Shown here: positions 56,170 through 64,000 of the stretch, in pieces
Numbering within the stretch: the stretch's first letter is position 1
Layout of the letters: each line of letters begins with the position of its first letter
NCBI GenBank assembly: GCA_034521975.1
Contig: JAXHLR010000005.1
Location: forward strand, 372,001-436,000
Source: Acidimicrobiales bacterium
GTDB taxonomy: Bacteria; Actinomycetota; Acidimicrobiia; Acidimicrobiales; SKKL01
DNA length: 64,000 nt
Direction of reading: 5' to 3'
Made by a program: the position numbers and the translations under genes
Notes under the pieces: model-generated
Databases searched by the model: none
Seen by the model: the letters and a program-made list of their open reading frames with translations, nothing else
Told to the model about the DNA's origin: nothing

Positions 56170-58275
56170 ATGCCCAACGCCACCGATGATGGCCAGACCC
56201 CGGTGTCGGGGCTGCGACGGGCCGTGGCCACGGTGGTCCTCGCCATCGCCGGCACCGCGTCCAGCGGGCTGGTGCTGGCCGTCATCGGGTGGTTCCGCCC
56301 ACTGCCGGCCACCGTGGCCGCGGTGGTGGCGAGCACCGCGCTGATCCTCGCCGTTCGGACCCCCACCGAGACCTCCGTCGGCCGAGGCCGGAGCCGAGAC
56401 CGGTCCGGCACCAGTGCCCGACTGGCGGCGGCCGCCGCGCTGGTGGTCATCGGCCTGGTGACGGTGAGCAACGTGGCATCCCACGGCGAGCACCTGCTCG
56501 CCGACCGCGACCCGGGGGTCTATGTCACGACCGGCCGCTGGCTGGCCGACGAGGGTCAGCTGCTCGTCACCACCCCCGACGACCCGTTCTCCCGCCACGA
56601 GACCGCGGAGCGCACCGACCTCGGCTTCCACCCCGTCGACGACCGTGCCGGCTCGGCCCGGGCCCCACAGTTCAGCCACCTGCTGCCGGTGCTGCTCGCA
56701 TGGGGCCACTGGATCGGCGGGACCACCGGACTGCTGATCGTCCCCGCGCTGCTGGGCGCGGTGGCCCTGGCCGCGGTGTGGAGCTTCGCCACCCGGATGC
56801 TGCGCCCCTGGACCGCGACTGCCGCGATCGCTGCCCTGGCGGTGAGCCCGGTCCAGGTGTTCTTCAGCCGCGACGCCTACTCCGAGCCCCTCACCCAGAT
56901 CCTGCTCTTCGCCGGTCTCGGTCTGCTGCTCGACGCGATGTCCCCGGCGTCGCCGCGGCCAACGTTGTCGCGGCCAAGGTTGTCGCGCCCGAGCCGGGCC
57001 CTCGCCACCGGCGCGGTGGCCGGACTGCTCCTGGGTGCCACCTTCCAGGCCCGCATCGACGGCGTGGGTCTGCTGGTGCTGATCCCGATGTGGCTCGCGC
57101 TGGCGCTGCGGACCGCGCCCGGCTCCGACCGTCGGGAGATGGTGAGGACCGCCGCCGCGGTCGCCGCCGGAGCCGCGGTCTCGATCTCGCTCGGGCTCGT
57201 CGACCTCGCCCTGCGCAGCCCCTCCTACCTCGAGCGCCTGACCCCCGAACTGCTGGCGCTGCTCGGCACGCTGGTCGTGGTGGCGATGCTCGCCGTCGCC
57301 GGTGTCGTGCTGGCCGACCGGGCACCGCCGTGGTGGGTCCGCGCCCGCGACCGCTGGAACGCCCCGCTGGGCGCGACCGCCGCGGTGCTGGTGGGCCTGG
57401 GGGCGGTGCTCGGGTGGTTGGTGCGGCCCGCCATCAGCACCGTGCGGGGGGACGACTCGGACTTCATCGCCGCCATCCAGGCCCGGGAGGGCTCGGTCGT
57501 CGACCCCACCCTGCGCTACGCCGAGCACTCCATCGAGTGGCTGAGCTGGTACCTGGGCCCGGTCGCCGTCGCCCTCGGGTTCGTCGGCATCGCCCTCGTG
57601 CTGTGGCGGGCGGGGCGCCGGTTCGAGCCGTCGGCGGTGACCCTGCTGGTGGCGGCGGGGTTCGGGGTGACCGTGCTCTACCTGTGGCGCCCGTCGATCA
57701 GCCCCGATCACCTCTGGGCCATGCGCCGCTACCTGGTCGTCACCCTGCCCCTGCTGGTGCTGCTGGCTGGGTGGGTCATCGACGCCGCCACCAGGCTCGC
57801 CCCGGTGCCGGCACGGGCGACGGTCGCGACGGCCGTCGCCTCCGTCGTGTTGGTGCTGCCGCCTGCCCTGGCCACCTGGCCGATCCGCGACGCCAGGCCC
57901 CACCCCGGCCTCGCCGACGCCGTCTCCTCGATCTGTGCGGAGGTCGGCGACGATGCCGCCATCGGCGTCATCCCCGAAGACAACCTCGGTCTCACCGCAC
58001 CCCTCGCGTTGCGGGCCTGGTGCGGTGTCCCCACCAGCGTCGTCCCGGTCGGCATCGGACCCGACGGCTGGCAGAGGCTGGCCGAGCAGTGGTCGGCCGA
58101 GGGCCGCGACCTCTACGCCGTGGCTCGCAGCCCCCAGGCGCTCGGTCTGGTGGGGGTGGCCCCCACGGTCGAGGCCGAGGCATCGGGGCCCGAGGTGGAA
58201 CAGACCCTCACCCGCCGCCCCGACGAGACCGTCGAGCGGACCACCACCCTGACCGCCGGTCCCGTCGGCCCCTGA
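56170..58275 (+). CDS. Large membrane protein, PMT/GT-C-like glycosyltransferase
   Basis: 701 residues from ATG 56170. About 12 helices, with an extracytoplasmic loop after the third: 'LLADRDPGVYVTTGRWLADE' and 'AQFSHLLPVLLAWGHWIGG' with an alanine-proline preceding it. This is the acidic RDPGVY loop typical of GT-C enzymes such as protein mannosyltransferase-like proteins. 'FFSRDAYSEPLTQILLFAGL' further matches the 4-amino-arabinose and mannosyltransferase group. A soluble tail of about 120 residues follows ('LADAVSSICAEVGDDAAIGV'). It most likely moves a sugar from a polyprenyl phosphate outside the membrane. The acceptor is unknown. Confidence 0.75.
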   Translation: MPNATDDGQTPVSGLRRAVATVVLAIAGTASSGLVLAVIGWFRPLPATVAAVVASTALILAVRTPTETSVGRGRSRDRSGTSARLAAAAALVVIGLVTVSNVASHGEHLLADRDPGVYVTTGRWLADEGQLLVTTPDDPFSRHETAERTDLGFHPVDDRAGSARAPQFSHLLPVLLAWGHWIGGTTGLLIVPALLGAVALAAVWSFATRMLRPWTATAAIAALAVSPVQVFFSRDAYSEPLTQILLFAGLGLLLDAMSPASPRPTLSRPRLSRPSRALATGAVAGLLLGATFQARIDGVGLLVLIPMWLALALRTAPGSDRREMVRTAAAVAAGAAVSISLGLVDLALRSPSYLERLTPELLALLGTLVVVAMLAVAGVVLADRAPPWWVRARDRWNAPLGATAAVLVGLGAVLGWLVRPAISTVRGDDSDFIAAIQAREGSVVDPTLRYAEHSIEWLSWYLGPVAVALGFVGIALVLWRAGRRFEPSAVTLLVAAGFGVTVLYLWRPSISPDHLWAMRRYLVVTLPLLVLLAGWVIDAATRLAPVPARATVATAVASVVLVLPPALATWPIRDARPHPGLADAVSSICAEVGDDAAIGVIPEDNLGLTAPLALRAWCGVPTSVVPVGIGPDGWQRLAEQWSAEGRDLYAVARSPQALGLVGVAPTVEAEASGPEVEQTLTRRPDETVERTTTLTAGPVGP

Positions 58276-58338
58276 CCGCTGGTTGTTGTCGGCGCAAGGT
58301 GGGACGCCGCGGCTCGGGCGGGCCCCGGGTCCGGCACC

Positions 58339-60813
58339 TCAGGTCGGTGAGCGACCCTCGACCCCCACCAGGGGAGCGACCGCGTCGGCGAAGCTCCGCC
58401 CCAGCGCGCTCCAGCTGTAGCGCTGCTCGATCAGGGCGCGCCCGGCTCGGGCCCGATGCTCCAACCCGTCGGTGTCGGCCATCATCCGATCGAGCGCGGA
58501 GGGCCAGTCGCCCGGTTCGGCCAGCACGAGATGTTCACCGTCGACGACCTCGAGCCCCCGCGCCCCGAACGGTGTCGACAGCACCGGTGCCCCGGCGGCC
58601 AGATACTCGAGGATCTTCAGGTTGGTGCCCGACCCGATCCGCATGGGGTTGAAGGCCACGTCGGCCGCCCGCAGCAGCGCCGCCTTCACCGGCGCGGTGA
58701 CCACCCCCATCGAGACCACGTTGGGCGGCAGGCGGCGACCGTAGAGGGCGAGGGTGTGGCTGCCGCACAGCAGCACGACCAGATGCGGCCGCTCGGCGGC
58801 GACGTCGCACAGCAGATCGACCGCGTCGAGGTTGGGCGGATGGTGGCTGCCGATGAACACCCCCATGGTGTCGGTGTGGGGACGGTTCGCATCGGCGAAG
58901 GCGGCGAAGCGGTCGAGCCAGGCCCGGTTGACCCGCCGGCGGGCAGCAGGCGCGGTGAACGGGGTCTGGTCGGGGTCGACGCCGTTGCCGACCACCAGCA
59001 CCTTGCGCTCGGTCCCGTCCGGGTACCGCTCAGCGAGCTCGGTGGCGTCCTGCGGGGAGCAGGCCACCACCAGCGTGGCCGCCCGCATCGCCGCCGCCTC
59101 GACGTCTTCCACCGCCGCCAGCAGCTCTCGCCCTTTGGCGGTGGGCGGGAACACCGAGCGCTTCAAGCCGGCCTCGACGTTGTAGGCGTCGTAGACGATC
59201 GGCAGGTCGATGCCGGCGGCCCGGACCGAGGGAAGCTGGTAGGGCTCGGCCAGCACCAGGGCATCGGCGCCCGCTGCAGCGCGTGCCAGCGCCTCGGGGT
59301 AGGCGGGGGTCCACTCGATCAGCTCGCCGATCATCACGTCGCCGGTGGGGACGCCGAGATCCTGGGACGAGGTGTTCTCCCGGCGCTGGTGCTCCCACGA
59401 GCGGGGCACAACGGTCTCGACGAAGCCCGGCGCCAGCTCCCGCGAGCCCGAGCGGGCGTCGGCGGGGGCCAGACACACGACCTCGACGTCGGCGAACTCG
59501 TTGAGCGCCTGGTAGAGGTTCCTCGCCCGGATCTGGCCGCCCCCCAGCGCCGGCTCGAGGGCGAAGGTGGTGGCGACGACCACCTTGGGGCGGGTCCCGC
59601 CCGGCGCCGCCGTGGTCGACGGCGCAACCGGTGGGGCGGTTGCCGGCGGCGCGGGCTCCTCGAGGCCGTCGAGCAGGCGTCGGGCGACCCGGTCCCACGA
59701 CACCAGGCGTCCCCGACGCCGGCCACGAGCACCGAGGTCGGTGGTGCGCTCGGGATCGGCGACCGCCTCCTCGATGGCCGCGGCCAGCGCATCGACCGTC
59801 GGCGGCACCACCCACCCGGTGGCGCCGTCGGCCACCAGCTCGGTGGGCCCACCCGAGTCGGTGCAGGTGATCACCGGTGCGCCCGCCGCCATCGCCTCGA
59901 GGGTGATGAGGCCCAGGTCCTCGTCGAGCGGTACGAACGGCACCGCGATGGCACGGCCGTAGAGCTCGGCCAGCTCGTCGTCGGAGACGAAGCCGGCGAA
60001 GCGGATCCGCTCGTCGCCCTCGGCCATGTCGCGCAACGCCGTCTCCTGGGGTCCGGTGCCGGCGATCACCAGCGGGACCTCGACGTCGGTCCGGCGGAAG
60101 GCGGCGATCAACAGGTCGAGGCGTTTCGGGCCGTCGAGGCGGCTGGCGGTGACGAGGTGGACCGGGTCGTGACGCTCGACGGTGGGCAGGTCCGAAGGCA
60201 GGTGCGCGACCAGCGGCATCACCCCGTGGGGCAGATACCCCGGACGGGCAGCCACCGTGCTCGACAACGTGAGGTGGCGTTCGATCGAGTCGGGCACCAG
60301 CGCCACCAGATCGAGGTGGTGGACCAGCGTGCGGGCCAGGGGTCCGGGAAGCGAGAAGCAGGGATGATCGGCACCGAGCTGGGCGACGGCGTCGTCGTAG
60401 GCTCCGAACAGCTCGTCGAGGCGGTCGCGGTCCGGTTCGCCCTCGGCAAGCTCGACCAGGCGGCGGACGGCCCGCTCGCCGGTGTCGACGGTGTAGGGCA
60501 GGCGGAAGGTCCGGTAGGTGTCGTACAGGCCGCGCAGGGGGTGGAACATGAGCAGCCGGTGATGCTCGTGGGGGGTGATCCACGCCGGGTACTTGCACGA
60601 GATGACGGCGTCGGAGCCCGACAGGTCGAGCCGGGAGAAGCGCCGGTAGCCGTCGATCACCTCGTGGAGGGTCGACTCGGGCACGGGGAGGCGCACCAGC
60701 TCGGCCTCGTGCCCGGCGTGCTCGGCCAGGTGGTGGACCAGCCCCTCGGTGGCGCGCTCGGCCCCGCCCCAGTTGGGCGGCACGGGTTGCGGAGCGACGA
60801 CGGTGATCTTCAC
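58339..60813 (-). CDS. Double glycosyltransferase: two GT4-type domains fused
   Basis: 824 residues from GTG 60813 (GTGA overlap with the gene before it). The first GT-B domain (about 1-400) has 'VVAPQPVPPNWGGAERATEG', 'LVTASRLDGPKRLDLLIAAF', 'VPLDEDLGLITLEAMAAGAP' and 'VITCTDSGGPTELVADG', the EX7E retaining motif. A Pro/Ala linker near 430 leads to a second GT-B domain (about 450-824): 'VVVATTFALEPALGGGQIRA', 'YDAYNVEAGLKRSVFPPTAK', 'GVFIGSHHPPNLDAVDLLCD', 'FNPMRIGSGTNLKILEYLAA'. One protein may add two consecutive sugars to the glycan. It lies last of three overlapping genes with the GT4 and the methyltransferase. Confidence 0.87.
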   Translation of the reverse strand: MKITVVAPQPVPPNWGGAERATEGLVHHLAEHAGHEAELVRLPVPESTLHEVIDGYRRFSRLDLSGSDAVISCKYPAWITPHEHHRLLMFHPLRGLYDTYRTFRLPYTVDTGERAVRRLVELAEGEPDRDRLDELFGAYDDAVAQLGADHPCFSLPGPLARTLVHHLDLVALVPDSIERHLTLSSTVAARPGYLPHGVMPLVAHLPSDLPTVERHDPVHLVTASRLDGPKRLDLLIAAFRRTDVEVPLVIAGTGPQETALRDMAEGDERIRFAGFVSDDELAELYGRAIAVPFVPLDEDLGLITLEAMAAGAPVITCTDSGGPTELVADGATGWVVPPTVDALAAAIEEAVADPERTTDLGARGRRRGRLVSWDRVARRLLDGLEEPAPPATAPPVAPSTTAAPGGTRPKVVVATTFALEPALGGGQIRARNLYQALNEFADVEVVCLAPADARSGSRELAPGFVETVVPRSWEHQRRENTSSQDLGVPTGDVMIGELIEWTPAYPEALARAAAGADALVLAEPYQLPSVRAAGIDLPIVYDAYNVEAGLKRSVFPPTAKGRELLAAVEDVEAAAMRAATLVVACSPQDATELAERYPDGTERKVLVVGNGVDPDQTPFTAPAARRRVNRAWLDRFAAFADANRPHTDTMGVFIGSHHPPNLDAVDLLCDVAAERPHLVVLLCGSHTLALYGRRLPPNVVSMGVVTAPVKAALLRAADVAFNPMRIGSGTNLKILEYLAAGAPVLSTPFGARGLEVVDGEHLVLAEPGDWPSALDRMMADTDGLEHRARAGRALIEQRYSWSALGRSFADAVAPLVGVEGRSPT

Positions 60814-62012
60814 GCCGCCACCTTCGCGATCGCGTCCCGCACCTCGTCGAGGGCACGGTCCCAGTTGTAGGCCAGCGCGGCGGAGCGGCCCGCCGCACCC
60901 ATCTCCGCCGCTGAGTCGGGGTCCGAGCAGAGCTGGTCGACCGCGGCGGCGATGGCCTCCCCGGTGGGGGCTACCACCAGACCATCGACACCGTCGCGCA
61001 CCAGCTCGGTGAGGCCGCCGCCGTCCTCGCACACGATCACCGGTCGGCCCGCCAGCATCGACTCGATGGCGGTGAGGCCGTAGTCCTCGTCGAGCGCGGG
61101 GGCCACGGTGCAGGTCGAGGCGGCCATCAGCGAGCGCAGCCGGTCGTCGTCGACCCGACCCCAGACGGTGAGTCGACGCACCGCTGCCGGATCGGGGCCC
61201 CCGGCCCCCGAGGGGATCCCCGGGTTGCACCACAGATCGGCTGGGCTGAAGGCGCCGGGATCGGGGGCGGCGGCGAGGCGACGGTCGAGCTCGTCGACCC
61301 AGCCGAGCCGGCCGCCACCGCCGACGAGGTGCGCGTCGACGGTCGACCCCGACCGTCCGAGCAGGTGCGCGGCCTGCACGAACAGCTCGGTGCGCTTGGG
61401 GAACTCCTGGCGGCTGATGCAGAGCGCCGCCGGCTGGTCGGGGATCGGTGCCGGTTCGCCGGGGGCCTCGACGCCGGCGTGGAAGATGCCGATCGCGTCA
61501 CGGTCCTGGAACCGGCGGATGCGCCCGGCGACGACCTCGGACCCGGCGAGGAAGCCGGTGACCCCGGCGAGGTGGGGGCGGTCCATGGCCCGCACCGCGG
61601 CGACCATGTGCCGGTGCACCAAGGGGTCGGCGAACCCCGCCTCGACGTAGATGTCGGCCAGGTCGTAGCAGACCCGCTGGTGGTGGAAGAACACCGAGAG
61701 GTGACGGTCGTGGCCCACGGCGAACGACGGCGGCTGGGTGGAGATCACCAGGTCGTACCGGGAGGCGTCGAGCTGCTCGAACCCTTCGAGCATGGCGGCG
61801 TAGGAGCAGAACTCGGCGTTGCGCTCCCACTGCCGCAGGTCGACCTCGAGGCCCCGGAGGGGGACGGGCCGGGCGGGCCGGGTCACCCCGACGCGCTCGA
61901 CCCGGTGCCCGTCGAGCTCCAAGCCGGCGACGACCCGGTCGACCACCCGCTCGAACCCGCCGTGGACACCGAAGTCGGGCTTGGCCAGGGCGATGTGCAA
62001 CCCGGCGGTCAC
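60810..62012 (-). CDS. Glycosyltransferase family 4 protein
   Basis: 400 residues from GTG 62012, four nt overlap with the methyltransferase stop. Nucleotide-sugar-binding C-domain: 'ICISRQEFPKRTELFVQAAH'-type block (read as 'LCISRQEFPKRTELFVQA'), 'HLVGGGGRLGWVDELDRRL', 'TVAPALDEDYGLTAIESMLA' with the EX7E motif, and 'CEDGGGLTELVRDGVDGLV'. The N-domain has 'KPDFGVHGGFERVVDRVVAG' and 'FHHQRVCYDLADIYVE', as in retaining GT4 transferases that build rhamnose- or mannose-containing chains. It shares an operon with the double GT4, and the two enzymes are likely to act on one glycan. Confidence 0.88.
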   Translation of the reverse strand: MTAGLHIALAKPDFGVHGGFERVVDRVVAGLELDGHRVERVGVTRPARPVPLRGLEVDLRQWERNAEFCSYAAMLEGFEQLDASRYDLVISTQPPSFAVGHDRHLSVFFHHQRVCYDLADIYVEAGFADPLVHRHMVAAVRAMDRPHLAGVTGFLAGSEVVAGRIRRFQDRDAIGIFHAGVEAPGEPAPIPDQPAALCISRQEFPKRTELFVQAAHLLGRSGSTVDAHLVGGGGRLGWVDELDRRLAAAPDPGAFSPADLWCNPGIPSGAGGPDPAAVRRLTVWGRVDDDRLRSLMAASTCTVAPALDEDYGLTAIESMLAGRPVIVCEDGGGLTELVRDGVDGLVVAPTGEAIAAAVDQLCSDPDSAAEMGAAGRSAALAYNWDRALDEVRDAIAKVAA

Positions 62013-63244
62013 CGGTCGGACCCACCGGCTCGGCGGGCGACGATCGCGTAGTCGAGTGGACCGAACAACGCCCAGTTGAGGTGACCGAGCGACTCGTCGA
62101 CCTCCCCGGCTTCGGCGTCGTCGGACGAAGCCCCGTCGGGCCAGTGGGGGAGCGGCCGGTGCTCGGACGGATGCACGTAGCGGACCTCGACCTCGGAGAA
62201 CCCCCGGTTGGCCACGAGGAACTCCAGGAACTGGGGGTGCAACGGCTTCAGGTGGGTGGGATCGAGGTAGAACGACGCGGCGCCGACCGACACGTTGGTG
62301 GGGTTCGGGGTCTCGAGCAGCAGCACCCCACCCGGTCGCAGGACCCGCAGCGCGGCGTCGATGAGGTCGATCAGGGTGTCGAGATCGAGGTGCTCGGCCA
62401 CGTGGAAGGCGGTGACCGCCCCGAGCGATGCATCGGGCAGGTCGTGGAGGTGGGCCAGCGCGTCGCCCCGGCGGACGTCGAGACCCCGGGCGCTGCAGTC
62501 GGCCACGAACGCCTCGTTGATCTCGATGCCGTAGGCCTCGATCCCGCGTGAGGCCAGCACGTCGAGCCACTCGCCCCGGCCGCTGCCGATGTCGAGCAGC
62601 GGGGCCGACTCACAGGCGGTCGCCACATCGTCCAGGTAGGCCGACACCAGGTCGCGGATCTGCTCCGCCGAGCCACGAAAGGTGGCTTCGAGGTCGCGGT
62701 ACAGCCGGTCGTGGCTGGCGTCGAGCTCGCGGCTGAGTTGGTTGCCGCGGGCTCCTCCACCCCCGCCACCGTCGTCGTCGGAGCCGGCGTCGCGGGCGAT
62801 CCTGGCCAGGCGGTCGATCTGGCCGCGCAGCACCGCGACCTCTTCGCGCAGCTCGTCGATCGCGGCCGCCTGTTCGGAGATGGTCACATCGGAGGTGGCG
62901 AGGGCCGCCTGGAGCCGGGCGGCGGATCGCTCGCGTTCCAGCAGCAGCTCTTCGACGGCCTGGAACATGCCCAGGTTGAACTGCACCTGGTGGCTGCTCA
63001 CCGGCCGGCTCACCGCCAGCAGCAACCGCTTCAGCGACCGCAACCGGGCCTCGGGAGGAAGCTGGGTGCCCATCATCAGGAACGGGCGGGCGGCGTCGAG
63101 GCCCTGCTGGGCCACCCCGAGCGACCCCATCGGGGGGTGGGCGGCCGCCGAGCCGACCTCGGCGCCCGATCGGCGCGCGACCTCGTCGATCAGTTCGATG
63201 TCGTTGCGGAGGTCGGGGTCCTCGGCCGAGCTCATGGGCGCCAT
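62009..63244 (-). CDS. SAM-dependent methyltransferase with N-terminal coiled coil
   Basis: 411 residues. The N-terminal half has a helical region and a heptad stretch ('VTISEQAAAIDELREEVAVL', 'RGQIDRLARIARDAG') followed by a Gly/Asp linker. The methyltransferase domain starts near residue 205 with motif I 'PLLDIGSGRGEWLDVLASRG', then 'YGIEINEAFVADCSARGLDV', 'VTAFHVAEHLDLDTLIDLID' and 'LRPGGVLLLETPNPTNVSVG'. A coiled coil joined to a Rossmann methyltransferase is known for chain-terminating WbdD-type regulators of O-antigen length, but no kinase domain is present here. It may cap the growing glycan. The start is ATG 63244 (63232 also possible). Confidence 0.82.
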   Translation of the reverse strand: MAPMSSAEDPDLRNDIELIDEVARRSGAEVGSAAAHPPMGSLGVAQQGLDAARPFLMMGTQLPPEARLRSLKRLLLAVSRPVSSHQVQFNLGMFQAVEELLLERERSAARLQAALATSDVTISEQAAAIDELREEVAVLRGQIDRLARIARDAGSDDDGGGGGGARGNQLSRELDASHDRLYRDLEATFRGSAEQIRDLVSAYLDDVATACESAPLLDIGSGRGEWLDVLASRGIEAYGIEINEAFVADCSARGLDVRRGDALAHLHDLPDASLGAVTAFHVAEHLDLDTLIDLIDAALRVLRPGGVLLLETPNPTNVSVGAASFYLDPTHLKPLHPQFLEFLVANRGFSEVEVRYVHPSEHRPLPHWPDGASSDDAEAGEVDESLGHLNWALFGPLDYAIVARRAGGSDR

Positions 63245-63283
63245 CTCGTCGGTGGGTCGGGCAGCGTCACAGACTACTGCCGG

Positions 63284-64000
63284 TCAGATGCCGGCTTGAC
63301 CGAGGATCTGGCGGGCACCGGCGGCCGGGGTGAGCTCGCCCCGCGACACCGCCGCCTCGGCGGCCTCGACGGCCGCGGCCACCCGGGGGTCACCCAGCAG
63401 CCGGTCGTGCAGCTCCTGGCGGACCTCGTCCCACATCCACGCGGTCGCCTGCCGGGCACGACGCCGGGTGCGTTCGCTCGCGGCCTCGGCCTCGCCGGCC
63501 AGCGCCACGATGGCATCCCACACCTCGGCGATCCCGTGGTTGGCCAGAGCCGACGCGGTGAGCACCGCGGGCGCCTCGCCGTCCCATCGGGGGCGCATGA
63601 GCCCGAGGGCGTTGCGGTAGTCGGCGGCGGTGCGGTTGGCGGCGTCGGCGAGCTCGCCGTCGGCCTTGTTGACCACCACCAGGTCGGCCAGCTCCATGAT
63701 CCCCCGCTTGATGCCCTGCAGGTCGTCGCCGCCTCCGGGGGCCACCAGCAGGAGGAACTCATCGACCAGGTCGGACACCGCGGTCTCGGACTGGCCGACC
63801 CCCACCGTCTCGACGAAGACCACCCCGAAGCCGGCGGCCTCGCACAGCAGCATCGCCTCGCGGGTGCGGCGAGCCACCCCGCCGAGGGTGGCTCCGGCGG
63901 GGGAGGGGCGGATGAACGCGGCATCGTGGCGAACCAGGTCGACCATGCGGGTCTTGTCGCCCAGGATCGACCCGCCCGAACGGCGGCTCGACGGGTCGAC
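63284..64000 (-). CDS. meaB: MeaB/ArgK-type GTPase (methylmalonyl-CoA mutase chaperone), C-terminal part
   Basis: The frame is open to the right edge, so the N-terminus with the Walker A loop is missing. Visible G-protein motifs are 'ILGDKTRM' (switch region), '[14 protein letters not shown]' with the G3-type DxxG position changed to ETVGVGQSE as in this family, and G4 '[18 protein letters not shown]'. The tail '[19 protein letters not shown]' is the dimerisation region. About 239 residues are present. MeaB protects and reloads adenosylcobalamin in methylmalonyl-CoA mutase, which suits the adenosyltransferase at 7857 and the carboxylase at the left edge. The distance to the methyltransferase gene is 39 nt. 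Confidence 0.9.
   Translation of the reverse strand, partial: VDPSSRRSGGSILGDKTRMVDLVRHDAAFIRPSPAGATLGGVARRTREAMLLCEAAGFGVVFVETVGVGQSETAVSDLVDEFLLLVAPGGGDDLQGIKRGIMELADLVVVNKADGELADAANRTAADYRNALGLMRPRWDGEAPAVLTASALANHGIAEVWDAIVALAGEAEAASERTRRRARQATAWMWDEVRQELHDRLLGDPRVAAAVEAAEAAVSRGELTPAAGARQILGQAGI

Overview
This window is a high-GC, gene-dense actinobacterial chromosome segment. The preferred guess is an Acidimicrobiia-type organism. The reasons are S-layer-homology (SLH)-like repeats with the 'QMATFL.R' signature on several secreted proteins, repeated DUF4214 modules, a remnant of a sialidase-like gene joined to a MoaD gene, a long cobalamin-dependent MetH, and many GTG/TTG starts with 1-8 nt gene overlaps. 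Taxonomy is inferred from style only; no rRNA or marker gene is present.

Layout. 1-10.5 kb is metabolic: partial acyl-CoA carboxylase beta subunit, amidohydrolase, a decayed sialidase/MoaD remnant, metH, an acyl-CoA ligase, cob(I)alamin adenosyltransferase, leucyl aminopeptidase and a ferritin-like protein. The two acyl-CoA-type transcription units share a palindromic promoter element. 10.5-14.8 kb holds a SARP/BTAD regulator with a sigma-like N-terminus in another frame, a conserved hypothetical, a second gene graveyard and a sirtuin. 14.8-20 kb is a three-gene two-component/c-di-GMP cluster. 20-26.4 kb has a rhodanese-ThiF sulfur-carrier activating enzyme, a flippase, a CAP-DUF4214 secreted protein, and an ECF sigma / membrane stalk protein / UDP-GlcNAc 2-epimerase chain.

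26.3-45 kb is the most distinctive part. A CsaB-like pyruvyl transferase diverges from four tandem SLH-like surface proteins that form an alpha-beta-alpha-beta series. An overlapping operon follows, carrying an SLH phosphodiester glycosidase, an SLH trypsin-like protease, an SLH subtilase and a membrane protein. Then come DUF4214-CAP and SpoIID-DUF4214 proteins. This looks like a surface-display island: CsaB-type pyruvylation is the known modification of the cell-wall polymer that SLH domains bind. 45-63.2 kb is a cell-envelope polysaccharide locus: a peptidoglycan amidase with a six-repeat C-terminus, Wzm/Wzt-type ABC export, GT2, GT4 and GT-C-like enzymes, a second pyruvyl transferase paired with an FrhB-type protein, and a methyltransferase. 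The window ends in a partial MeaB-type GTPase.

At least seven genes need a one-base frame correction (metH, SARP, epimerase, two SLH proteins, trypsin-like protease, remnants). That raises the question of assembly error. The only stretches above 300 bases without an intact gene are 1698-2433 and 13208-13982, and both hold decayed genes. I saw no rRNA, tRNA, CRISPR array, insertion sequence or integrase.
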